Shown here piece by piece: positions 1 to 6,365 of a DNA stretch of 11,172 bases. The stretch comes from Candidatus Hecatellales archaeon (GTDB lineage: Archaea > Thermoproteota > Bathyarchaeia > Hecatellales > Hecatellaceae), in NCBI GenBank assembly GCA_003662515.1, contig QMYF01000005.1:1-11172 (forward strand), in the 5' to 3' direction. The translations under genes were made by a program, and so were the position numbers. How positions within the stretch are numbered: the stretch's first letter is position 1; each line of letters begins with the position of its first letter. The notes under the pieces are model-generated. The model worked only from the letters and a program-made list of their open reading frames with translations. It searched no databases and was not told where the DNA came from.

Positions 1-113
1 CAGGCTCAGCCGTAGAACTCTACCCTTCAAAGCTTCCCGACAACCTAACCATAACCCTAACCGTAACCCTCATCCTACTCCTAGCAAAAATTTTAGGAGG
101 AATCTTCCCGTGA
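1..113 (+). CDS. C-terminal end of a probable CTP-dependent polyprenol (dolichol/phytol) kinase, partial
   Basis: Only the last 36 codons are present (frame from base 3, TGA at 111-113). The peptide has an acidic-aromatic stretch (AVELYP), then a PDNLTITLTV stretch running into a hydrophobic helix (LILLLAKILGGIF). Dolichol kinase/phytol kinase/phosphatidate cytidylyltransferase-like proteins end with a similar E-x-(2-4)-P...DNLTIPL motif followed by a last membrane helix, so membership of that membrane kinase family is likely. In archaea such enzymes would phosphorylate polyprenol lipid carriers. The following small gene starts inside the stop codon (GTGA overlap), so the two are translationally coupled. 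The call rests on a short fragment; another polytopic membrane protein is possible. Confidence 0.55.
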   Translation, partial: GSAVELYPSKLPDNLTITLTVTLILLLAKILGGIFP

Positions 114-283
114 GGAGGCCTTTGAAAACCGTTCTCCTAGGGTTTTCCTGCGGCTTCCAGCTTTCCTGCGGGCTGGCAGCCCTCGCCTATCTTACAGGCG
201 GAAGCCAGCCTAACCTGGCCATCCTTCTAGCCTTAAACCTTTCAGCCATGGTTCTGCTGGCTGCGGCAAGCCTTCAAAGCTGA
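110..283 (+). CDS. Small two-helix membrane protein, 57 aa, unknown function
   Basis: The GTG start overlaps the upstream TGA in a GTGA quartet, and a GGAGGA Shine-Dalgarno lies about 8 bases upstream (97-102). This context is better evidence for a gene than the length alone. The product begins with basic residues (RRPLK), then has two hydrophobic segments at about residues 7-29 and 35-55 separated by a short GGSQPN turn, and ends in TGA. Two cysteines (residues 14 and 20) lie in the first helix. I do not recognise the family. Coupling to a polyprenol-kinase-like gene and position before a phosphohexomutase suggest a membrane partner in lipid-linked sugar metabolism, but that is only context. 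Confidence 0.6.
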   Translation: MRRPLKTVLLGFSCGFQLSCGLAALAYLTGGSQPNLAILLALNLSAMVLLAAASLQS

Positions 284-295
284 AACGTTAGCCTA

Positions 296-334
296 TTAAC
301 CGTTAAAAGGGAAGAATTTAGTTGAATGGAGGGA
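296..334 (+). promoter_or_regulatory. Possible promoter and Shine-Dalgarno of the phosphohexomutase gene
   Basis: The 61-base gap holds an 11-base inverted repeat TTAAC-C-GTTAA (296-306) running into AAAAGG, the best TATA-like stretch here, about 40 bases before the ATG. A GGAGGGAG stretch (327-334) can act as ribosome binding site for the ATG at 345. An ATG inside it (near 326) is out of frame with the gene. Weak evidence; the gene could equally be transcribed from upstream. Confidence 0.25.
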
Positions 335-344
335 GAGCTGGAAG

Positions 345-1721
345 ATGGCTGGAATCTATAGGGCCTACGATATTCGCGGAGTTTACGGTGAAGAGCTAAC
401 AGTGGAGGAAGCCTTGAAGATAGGTTTAGCCTTCGGAAGCCTCCTAGAGGAAGGCTTAGAGGTAATGGTGGGGAGAGACTCCAGGCTTACAGGCCCCACC
501 CTTCAAGCAGCTTTAACCAGCGGGCTGACGGCTGCAGGCTGCCCCGTAGTCGACTTGGGGCTGGTTGCCACCCCAGTGGTTTACTTCGCCTCCATCCACT
601 ACGGCGTTAAAGGCGGAGCCATGGTAACCGCGTCCCATAACCCGCCCCAATACAACGGGTTTAAGCTTTGCAGGGGAGGAGTCTCCTACTCCTACGAGAC
701 CGGCGTAGGCGAGATAGAGCGAAGAGTTAAGGAGGGAAACTTCAGGGTTAAAAGCTGGAGGGAGACTGCTGGAAGCCGAAGCTTCAACGTTCTCCCCGAT
801 TACCGGGAAACCGTGCTTAAAGGACGTAAGCTTGAGAAGCCTTTAAAGGTGGTTGTAGACGTGGGTAATGGTGCCTGCGGCTTCTCCGAGGAAATCTTCA
901 GGGAGCTCGGCTGCCAGGTTAAAATGCTTTACGCCGAGCCTGACGGAAGGTTCCCCAACCATATTCCCAACCCGCTTCTAGAGGAAACCCTGGAAGACCT
1001 TAAGAGGGCTGTGGTAGAGTGGGGTGCAGACATGGGGGTAGCCTTCGACGGAGACGGAGACAGAGTAGGCTTCATAGACGATAAGGGGAGAATAGTTCGG
1101 GGAGATCAAGCGTTAATCCTCTATGTTAGAGAGATTTTAAGCCGGTATCCAGGCTCGAAGATCATCTTCAACGTGCTATGCTCTAAGGCCGTAATGGAGG
1201 AGGTGGAGAAGCTTGGAGGGAAACCTTTGATGACCAGGGTTGGACACTCCTACATTCATGAGGCTCTCCTCGAGGAGAATTCGCCTCTGGCAGGAGAGCT
1301 CAGCGGCCACTTCTACTTCGGCCGGGAATACTACGGGTTTGACGACGCCATTTACGCGGCTGTCCGCATGGCTGAAATAGTTTCCAAGGCGGAGGGCTCC
1401 TTCAGCCAGCTGGTGGACAGCCTTCCCAAATATGTCTCCTCTCCGGAAATCCGGGTTAAATGTTCTGACGAGGCTAAATTTAAAGTGGTGGACGTGTTGA
1501 AGAGCAGGCTGGAGGCTGAAAACCTTAAACTTATAACTGTTGATGGGGTTCGCGTCGAATGGCAGGATGGCTGGGGTTTGGTTAGGGCTTCCAACACTGA
1601 GCCAGCCTTAGTCCTCCGCTTCGAAGCCTCTACCAGCCAGAGGCTTGAAGAAATTAAAGGCTGGATTTTAGGCAGGCTAAAGGAGGTTTTAGGGGAGTTC
1701 GGGGTAAGACTTGACAGTTGA
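345..1721 (+). CDS. Phosphomannomutase/phosphoglucomutase (alpha-D-phosphohexomutase family)
   Basis: A 458-residue cytosolic enzyme that moves phosphate between C6 and C1 of hexose phosphates (mannose or glucose), supplying sugar-1-phosphate for nucleotide sugars. All family landmarks are visible: the catalytic phosphoserine loop TASHNP with Ser97, the metal loop DGDGDR at 235-240 (Asp235, 237, 239), the sugar-specificity loop GELSGH at 317-322, and the C-terminal phosphate-binding loop RASNTEPALVLRFE at 414-427. Length is normal for the archaeal/bacterial PMM/PGM group. Phosphoglucosamine mutase is a close relative, but the GEhSGH loop favours PMM/PGM. The coiled-coil gene starts inside its last codons (11-base overlap), so the two are cotranslated. 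The upstream polyprenol-kinase-like gene suggests a link to glycan assembly (inference). Confidence 0.93.
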   Translation: MAGIYRAYDIRGVYGEELTVEEALKIGLAFGSLLEEGLEVMVGRDSRLTGPTLQAALTSGLTAAGCPVVDLGLVATPVVYFASIHYGVKGGAMVTASHNPPQYNGFKLCRGGVSYSYETGVGEIERRVKEGNFRVKSWRETAGSRSFNVLPDYRETVLKGRKLEKPLKVVVDVGNGACGFSEEIFRELGCQVKMLYAEPDGRFPNHIPNPLLEETLEDLKRAVVEWGADMGVAFDGDGDRVGFIDDKGRIVRGDQALILYVREILSRYPGSKIIFNVLCSKAVMEEVEKLGGKPLMTRVGHSYIHEALLEENSPLAGELSGHFYFGREYYGFDDAIYAAVRMAEIVSKAEGSFSQLVDSLPKYVSSPEIRVKCSDEAKFKVVDVLKSRLEAENLKLITVDGVRVEWQDGWGLVRASNTEPALVLRFEASTSQRLEEIKGWILGRLKEVLGEFGVRLDS

Positions 1722-2289
1722 AAGGGAGGAGCTGGAAAGCCTCCTAAAAATTAGGAAGCGGCTTGAAAAACGTATTGCCAGGCTTAAAGCTGAACTTGAA
1801 AGTTTAACCCACCTTTTAAGGCTTCTGGACAGGCAGATAGGCGAGCTGAGCTTTAAGCCTGCAGCCACCCTAAAGCCGGAGACGGCTGAAGCTTTGAAGC
1901 CTCCTGAAGCCGCTGTCAAGCCTCCCACTCCTCCCGGGCAAACCATACCTTTGAAGGCTTCCGACGGGAAGCTTCTCGCCACCATGTATGTGGCGAGAGA
2001 CGAGATCAGGGTTATCCCCGCGGAGAACGTGTCTTTCAACGTTAAAACTCCACCTTTCCAACAGTTTCTCGTCTCCAAAGTGTTGAATGGGATGGAGGCT
2101 AAAGACCGGGAGGCAGCGGCCTCCGGCCAGATTCCCCCCGACCAGATTTTAACCTATAAGGTGATTCAGGAAAACGGGGAAATCCGTGAAATTGTCGTGA
2201 GAAATTATCGGGAGGAGCGTAGGGCGGCATCCTTGAAAAACGCTTTCCGCTGGACCCTCGAAAAAATGTATGAGAAAACCAAGCTTTAG
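1711..2289 (+). CDS. Coiled-coil protein with proline-rich linker and C-terminal conserved-looking domain, unknown function
   Basis: 192 residues from a TTG start lying inside the mutase gene, with GGGGTAAG just upstream as ribosome binding site. Three parts are visible: a charged leucine-heptad coiled coil (about 3-46), a Pro/Ala/Lys linker (about 48-82), and a compact alpha/beta region (about 84-192) starting DGKLLATMYVA and containing the PPFQQFL segment. There is no signal peptide or membrane helix, so it is probably cytosolic, perhaps oligomeric or a scaffold. I do not recognise a named family; the style resembles conserved hypothetical proteins of Thaumarchaeota/Bathyarchaeia. It ends in TAG; 19 sense codons follow in frame before a TGA, but an inverted repeat there argues that this is non-coding. 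Confidence 0.8.
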   Translation: MTVEREELESLLKIRKRLEKRIARLKAELESLTHLLRLLDRQIGELSFKPAATLKPETAEALKPPEAAVKPPTPPGQTIPLKASDGKLLATMYVARDEIRVIPAENVSFNVKTPPFQQFLVSKVLNGMEAKDREAAASGQIPPDQILTYKVIQENGEIREIVVRNYREERRAASLKNAFRWTLEKMYEKTKL

Positions 2290-2296
2290 CCCTGCA

Positions 2297-2340
2297 GGCT
2301 TCTCGAGGAAAAGCTTAAACGTTTGGAGAAGCCATATTTT
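2297..2340 (+). terminator. Perfect 8-bp inverted repeat with T-rich tail: terminator or first stem of the queT leader
   Basis: GGCTTCTC (2297-2304) and GAGAAGCC (2326-2333) are exact reverse complements across a 21-base loop, followed by ATATTTT. The stem begins 8 bases after the stop codon of the coiled-coil gene, as a terminator of the mutase operon would. The loop contains the palindromes AAGCTT and AAACGTTT. Alternatively it is the 5' stem of the structured leader described next. The sequence does not decide between these. Confidence 0.4.
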
Positions 2341-2347
2341 CGGCTTT

Positions 2348-2402
2348 GAGCGGGTTGGTTCCCCCCTCCGCTCCGCGATGACATAAACCCCAAAAGGGGG
2401 AG
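2348..2402 (+). promoter_or_regulatory. Candidate pseudoknot leader RNA (riboswitch-like) sequestering the queT ribosome binding site
   Basis: GAGCGG (2348-2353) pairs exactly with CCGCTC (2368-2373). Their loop carries CCCCCC (2361-2366), which can pair with GGGGG (2396-2400), part of the Shine-Dalgarno GGGGGAG (2396-2402) five bases before the TTG start at 2408. The same G run can instead pair with the adjacent CCCC (2388-2391) in a CCCC-AAAA-GGGG hairpin. This H-type arrangement hiding a ribosome binding site is how preQ1 riboswitches work, and the preQ1-II class was first found as the 'COG4708 motif' upstream of the same transporter family. The bases do not match the preQ1-I or preQ1-II consensus as I know them, so a separate class or a chance fold are both possible. 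Confidence 0.4.
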
Positions 2403-2407
2403 AAAAA

Positions 2408-2884
2408 TTGCAGAGAAGAAGCGTAAAGGTTTCTTTGGCAGCCCTATTCGCTGCGCTCTACACCGTCGGCACCGTTGCCCTCGGTCCCCTAAGCTTCAGC
2501 CCCCACCTCCAAGTCCGCCTGGCCGACGCCCTCCTCCCTGTAACCATGGTTTACGGCTGGCCCTCCATCCTAGGCGTAACATTGGGATGCGCCATCGCCA
2601 ACTTTTTCGGAGGCCTAGGCATAATCGACATGACTTTCGGCCCTCTAGCTAACCTGGCAGCCTGCCTGCTCGGCGGATACATTGGAAGATGGAGTAAGCT
2701 AGCTGGTTCAGCCGTGATGACCGCTGTGGTTTCGCTGGTGGTGGGAAGCTATCTTTCCCTGCTATTTGGCATGCCCATCTACGTCGGCTGGGCCACTGTG
2801 GGAGCGGGATCCCTGATATCCATAAACCTTGTAGGTCTGCCTTTAACCTACACCTTAGAACGGAGGAAGCCTTTCAAGGGTTGA
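2408..2884 (+). CDS. queT: QueT-family (COG4708/DUF988) transporter, probable 7-deazaguanine precursor uptake
   Basis: 158 residues, TTG start with GGGGGAG five bases upstream. It is an integral membrane protein with about five hydrophobic segments. Family features are the N-terminal AALFAALYTVGT helix, LGPLSFSPHLQVRLADALLP (about 25-44), and GCAIANFFGGLGIIDMTFGPLANLAACLLGG (about 60-90), where the N-F-x-GG-x-G-x-x-D-x-x-F/G-x-L-A pattern is typical of QueT. QueT proteins are predicted substrate-binding (S) components of ECF-type transporters for queuosine precursors such as preQ1. In an archaeon the cargo could feed archaeosine synthesis (preQ0 or a related base); this is inference. No ECF ATPase is in view. 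The last codon is followed directly by a hairpin. Confidence 0.8.
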   Translation: MQRRSVKVSLAALFAALYTVGTVALGPLSFSPHLQVRLADALLPVTMVYGWPSILGVTLGCAIANFFGGLGIIDMTFGPLANLAACLLGGYIGRWSKLAGSAVMTAVVSLVVGSYLSLLFGMPIYVGWATVGAGSLISINLVGLPLTYTLERRKPFKG

Positions 2885-2930
2885 AGGGGGATAGGCTTAT
2901 CCCTCTCCAACCCAAACCTTTTTAGGGGGA
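2885..2930 (+). promoter_or_regulatory. Hairpin and duplicated AGGGGGA element before the nitroreductase gene
   Basis: Directly after the queT stop, AGGGGGATA (2885-2893) pairs with TATCCCTCT (2898-2906, one G-U pair) around a GGCT loop, and a T5 run follows at 2919-2923. The left arm AGGGGGA recurs at 2924-2930 as the Shine-Dalgarno of the next gene, so the arm TCCCTCT can pair with either copy, but not both. This could be a terminator or a translational switch coupling queT to the downstream gene. In silico only. Confidence 0.4.
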
Positions 2931-2934
2931 AACC

Positions 2935-3465
2935 TTGGACTTCTGGGAGGTTCTCAAGGGGAGAAGAAGCATCAGACGCTACCAGGACAAGCCATTAGAC
3001 GACCAGGTAATCCTGAAGATTTTGGATGCAGCCCGCTATGCACCCTCCGCCAGAAACTCTCAGCCCTGGAAGTTCATAGTCATCAGAAACCGGGAAACCT
3101 TGAGGAAGCTTTCGGAAATCCATAGGTGGGCCTGGTTCCTGAAGGATGCAGCTGCCGGAATCGTCTGCTTGGCTGACCCTAGGCTTTCGCCTCGAAGATT
3201 TCCCTCCGACGTCTCCTGCGCCGTGGAAAACATGCTTCTGGCTGCTCACGCTCTCGGGGTGGGCGCCTGCTGGGTAGCCGTATACTCTGTGGAGAGTGTA
3301 GAGTCTGAGGAGAAGGTTAAGGCGATAGTGGGCATCCCTGAGCCTTACAGGGTGATAGCCATAGTTTCGCTGGGCTGGCCTGCGGAAACTCCGCCTCCTA
3401 AAAGCTTAAGGCCGCTGGAGGAGGTGGTTTACTGGGAGAAATTCCAGCCTCAACCTGAAAGTTGA
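2935..3465 (+). CDS. Nitroreductase-family FMN-dependent oxidoreductase
   Basis: 176 residues from a TTG start four bases after AGGGGGA. Family features are RRSIRRY at 10-16 and APSARNSQPW at 37-46 (FMN phosphate and ring contacts), followed by the FIVI strand, then the dimer helix with AVENMLLAAHALGVGACWV (about 96-114), and a C-terminal GWPAE...PLEEVVYWEKF segment typical of the compact archaeal/bacterial subgroup. There is no ferredoxin domain. These proteins use NAD(P)H or reduced flavin to reduce nitro groups, quinones or unknown physiological substrates; the substrate cannot be read from the sequence. It lies between queT and argS with only 1 base between its stop and the argS GTG, so it is probably cotranscribed with argS. 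Confidence 0.88.
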   Translation: MDFWEVLKGRRSIRRYQDKPLDDQVILKILDAARYAPSARNSQPWKFIVIRNRETLRKLSEIHRWAWFLKDAAAGIVCLADPRLSPRRFPSDVSCAVENMLLAAHALGVGACWVAVYSVESVESEEKVKAIVGIPEPYRVIAIVSLGWPAETPPPKSLRPLEEVVYWEKFQPQPES

Positions 3466-3466
3466 G

Positions 3467-5407
3467 GTGCAACTTTTGGAGGAAAATCCTTTCGGAGCCT
3501 TCAAACAGGAATGCGATAGGGCTTTAAGAAAAGCCTTAACCCAAGCCTACCCCACCTTCAAGCCTCTTCGCTTCCTCGTGGAGCCTCCATCAAACCCCCA
3601 ATACGGCGACCTCTCCTCCACTATAGGCTTCGACCTAGCCAAAACCTTCCAAGTCAACCCTTCCGAGGCTGCAGAGAAAATCTTCAAAATCCTTGAAAGC
3701 GAAGCCTTCAATCTCGTCTCCGAGGTGAACCTAGCAGGGGGCTACATCAACTTTAAAGTGAACCATGTTCGCCTGGCAGAACTCACCTTTAAGGCGTTGG
3801 AAAAGCTTGAGGAAGCCTACGGCCTCCTCAAAACGGATAGGCCTGAAAAAATCATCGTGGAACATACCAGCGCCAACCCTAATGGGCCCCTCCATGTAGG
3901 CACCGCCCGAAACGCCATCCTAGGCGACTGCCTCTCCCGCCTGCTCGCCGCGAGAGGCCACCAAGTTCGAAGACATTTCTATGTGAACGATATGGGAAGG
4001 CAGGTTGCCATAGTTGCCTACGGCTATCGGGCTCTAAAGGAGGCAGGCCTCAAGCTGGAGGGCAAACCGGACTTCAAGCTGGGCTTCATCTATACGGCCA
4101 CCAACGCCGCCCTTGAAATTCGAAGGCTAAAGGAGCAGCTTGAGCAGGCCTCAGGCGGGGAGGCTGAAAGGCTTAGACGAAGCCTAGACGAGTATGTGGC
4201 TGTGGCTGCGGAGCTTGAAAGCCAGAATAGGGAGGCCCTTTACACCATTATTGAAGCCGTGAAAAAGGATTCAAACCCGCAGGAAAGCGTCGACGAGATC
4301 CTGCGGAACTATGAGAGGGGGGAGGAGGAAGCCGTTAGGCTTGTAAAGGAAATCGTTAACCTCTGCCTTGAAGGCTTCAGGGAAACCTTAAGGAAGGCTG
4401 GAATAGGCTTCGACAGCTGGGACTGGGAAAGCCAATTGGTGTGGGAGGGAAAGGTTAAGGAAGTCTTAACCAGGCTCAGGGAAACCCCCTACGTTAAGGT
4501 TCAAGAGGGAGCCTTAATCTTCGAGGTGGAGGAGGCAGCTCAAACCCTCGGAATAAGAGATAAGCTGAACTTTCACGATAAGCTTCCTCCTTTAACTTTA
4601 ACCAGGCGGGATGGAACCACTCTTTACACCACCCGCGACATCGCCTACCATCTTGAAAAGTTTAGGTGGGCTGACCGGGCGGTAAACGTTATCGGCGTAG
4701 ACCAGAAGCTCGCCCAAGTCCAACTTAAAGTTGCCCTTGTAACCCTGGGAGTTTGGAAGGCTTTGGAAGGCCTCTACCATTGCGCCTACGAGCTGGTCAA
4801 GCTTCCTGGATACAAAATGTCGAGGCGGCGGGGACGCTACGTAACCTTCGACGAGCTGCTTAGGGAGGCTGAAAGCCGAGCCTACGAGGAGGTGGACAAA
4901 CGCTCCCCCAACCTTCCCCGCGAAGAGAAAAAGTAGATAGCGAAAGCCGTAGGCTTAGGAGCCATCAAGTACGCAATGCTGAACGTTTCACCTCTGAAGG
5001 TTGTCAACTTCACCTGGGACAGAGTGTTAAACTTTGAGGCTAACAGCGGCCCCTACATTCAGTACGCCTACGCTAGAGCCAACAGCATCCTCCGCAAATA
5101 CGGTTCAGCCAGCCTGCCACCAGCCAAACCTGAACTTTTAAACCATCCTCTCGAACGCAGGCTAATAATCGAGCTCTCCAAGTTTCCAGAAGTTTTCCAG
5201 GAGGCAGCCGACCAATATAGGGTTGAAAGCTTAACGCAGTATGCTAGTAGGCTGGCGGAAGCCTTCAACCTCTTCTATGACCATTTGCCCGTGTTAAAGG
5301 CTGAGGGCGACCTTAAAGCTTCAAGACTCTGGCTGGTTGAGGGGGTAAGGAAAGTTTTAGGGAACTGTTTAAGCCTTATGGGGATTCCCACCCTGAAGAG
5401 AATGTAG
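3467..5407 (+). CDS. argS: Arginyl-tRNA synthetase interrupted by one in-frame TAG
   Basis: This class I synthetase charges tRNA-Arg. Read through codon 490 (TAG, 4934-4936) it gives 646 residues, a normal length. Visible parts: N-terminal tRNA D-loop-binding domain (about 8-100, with NPQYGDLSS), catalytic signature SANPNGPLHVGTARNA (HVGT at 143-146, a variant of HIGH), KMSRRRG at 450-456, and after the amber GLGAIKYAML, NFEANSGPYIQYAYARANSIL and the DALR-type anticodon-binding domain, ending in the family-typical RM. The frame is unchanged across the TAG, so this is a substitution or recoding, not a frameshift. Stopping at 4936 would remove the end of the catalytic core and the anticodon-binding domain. 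The GTG start lacks an upstream Shine-Dalgarno; TTG at 3476 has GAGGTG (3464-3469) at good spacing and may be the real start. The 3' end overlaps the convergent membrane-protein gene by 39 bases. Confidence 0.85.
4934..4936 (+). other. In-frame amber codon within argS
   Basis: Context is GAG AAA AAG TAG ATA GCG AAA, i.e. EEKK-amber-IAKAVGLGAIKY. In homologues this is the start of the helix preceding the G-x-GAI(K/R)Y motif, and the aligned residue is usually Glu or Lys, each one base from TAG (GAG or AAG). It is a variable, probably surface position. Options are amber decoding (for example pyrrolysine or natural suppression), a fresh nonsense mutation, or a sequencing/assembly error. Confidence 0.9.
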
Positions 5408-6163
5408 CTCTCTCCAGCCCAAGTAGAAGGCTAAGATTAAGGCTAAGAAGCCGAAGGATAGGAGAAGGCTGCTTAAAGGCGCAAAGCTCACCGCAACCAG
5501 AACCGACTGGAAGAAGGCAAGGTTTCCGCTCACCAGAAATATGAAGCCCACATGAAGCATGAACCATCCCATCGAATCTTCAAAGGATTTCAAAGCCAAA
5601 CCCATCAGGCAGAAAGCCAACAGAATAAGGTTTAGAACGAAGAAGGAGAAAGCCAGAAGTTTCCCCGTGGAGTTTAAAGGCAGGAAGGCTAGGGGTCCTA
5701 GGAGAAGCAGGGAGAAGACGAGGCCCATCGGGATAATCATTAAGCCTGCGGCAACCATTGATTTCCAGGACATCTTGCCTTTAAGAGTTTCAAGTTGAAG
5801 GGATATGGCTGCAGAGGCGAGGGCTATTCCAACCATCAGCAGAAGGAAGGGAAGCAGCAGGAAGCAGAAAGCCACGTTGGAAGTGTAGAGGCATAGGGAC
5901 CAGGCTGGACTGGCCAAAGATAGTGGAAACGCTGAAACAGCTATTAGAAGCCACCTTTTCGAGGCTTCAAACCCCCTGGCGAGACGGGCTTTATGGGCTA
6001 GGAGGAGGGCTGCCACCAGCCAGGCTACGGCTAAAAGATGGTAGGAAACATCTGAGGCAAACCAGAGTCTTCCGCCTTCAAACTGGTTTAAAAGGAATAG
6101 GAAGGCTACCATTGAGCCTACCAGGGAGACATGTAAAAATGGGAGTTCAAAGTTTTCAGGCAT
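5369..6163 (-). CDS. Polytopic membrane protein (about 8 helices), unknown function
   Basis: 264 residues from ATG (6163), preceded by AAGGTGG as ribosome binding site. The longer reading frame to a TTG at 6199 is less likely because the TATA box at 6213-6223 would then lie only 14 bases before the start. Hydrophobic segments are at about 8-26, 39-58, 70-88, 92-120, 135-160, 165-190, 198-216 and 218-250, with short basic loops (HKARLARGF, KGKMSWKS) that probably face the cytoplasm. No enzymatic motif stands out; a short hydrophilic tail ends the protein. I do not recognise the family. Its last 13 codons overlap the 3' end of argS on the opposite strand, and it stops at TAA. Confidence 0.75.
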   Translation of the reverse strand: MPENFELPFLHVSLVGSMVAFLFLLNQFEGGRLWFASDVSYHLLAVAWLVAALLLAHKARLARGFEASKRWLLIAVSAFPLSLASPAWSLCLYTSNVAFCFLLLPFLLLMVGIALASAAISLQLETLKGKMSWKSMVAAGLMIIPMGLVFSLLLLGPLAFLPLNSTGKLLAFSFFVLNLILLAFCLMGLALKSFEDSMGWFMLHVGFIFLVSGNLAFFQSVLVAVSFAPLSSLLLSFGFLALILAFYLGWRELHSLQGGNPHKA

Positions 6164-6212
6164 AGATGCCACCTTCAATCTTGAACTCACAATAATCAAA
6201 CCCTTTCATCGC

Positions 6213-6223
6213 ACATATATTTT
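6213..6223 (-). promoter_or_regulatory. TATA box for the membrane-protein gene, possibly bidirectional
   Basis: On the minus strand the sequence reads AAAATATATGT, a good archaeal TATA box. Initiation about 25 bases downstream would fall near 6190, leaving a short leader with a Shine-Dalgarno before ATG 6163. The ATATAT core is symmetric and could also fire rightward, towards the micro-ORF at 6257 and the TBP gene. Confidence 0.5.
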
Positions 6224-6256
6224 CAAGGCAGGCTCACCGTGGAAAAGTCGGAAAAA

Positions 6257-6361
6257 ATGAGCATTACTCCAGCAAGACTGAAAAAGGGAAAACTTAAGGG
6301 TGTAAAAAACGTTAAAAAATATTGGGGCAGACCTCTCACAGGCTTACTAAAATTTTGGTGA
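6257..6361 (+). CDS. Possible micro-ORF (34 aa) upstream of the TBP gene
   Basis: ATG 6257 (or GTG 6239 in the same frame, 40 codons) runs to TGA at 6359-6361. The product is very basic, starts MSITPARLKKGK, and ends in a hydrophobic GLLKFW. The TGA lies inside the GGTGA ribosome binding site of the TBP gene and 4 bases before its ATG, an arrangement that would couple translation. Against it: the region is AT-rich, so lysine-rich translation is expected by chance, the frame is short, there is no clear Shine-Dalgarno, and a TATA-like stretch for TBP lies within it. Confidence 0.25.
   Translation: MSITPARLKKGKLKGVKNVKKYWGRPLTGLLKFW
6311..6361 (+). promoter_or_regulatory. Probable TBP promoter and ribosome binding site
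   Basis: GTTAAAAAATATT (6311-6323) is a TATA-like element about 45 bases before the ATG, placing initiation near 6343. GGTGA (6357-6361) is a good Shine-Dalgarno four bases before ATG 6366. Position and composition only. Confidence 0.4.
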
Positions 6362-6365
6362 AACC

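Noticed and set aside
2290..2349. Readthrough extension of the coiled-coil gene past its TAG, 19 sense codons to a TGA
   Set aside because: The translation looks helical, but the stretch contains a perfect 8-bp inverted repeat and AT-rich promoter-like sequence, and the protein already has a complete-looking end. Kept only as a minor caution beside the argS amber.
4934..4965. Recoding stem-loop downstream of the argS amber (GGCT-TAGG-AGCC or AGCC-GTA-GGCT)
   Set aside because: Only 4-bp alternative stems form, no better than chance in coding DNA and unlike a known pyrrolysine insertion element.
5559..6165. Two plus-strand frames (5559-5798 and 5923-6165) opposite the membrane-protein gene
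   Set aside because: They are Arg/Lys-rich mirror translations of hydrophobic codons on the minus strand, as expected of shadows.
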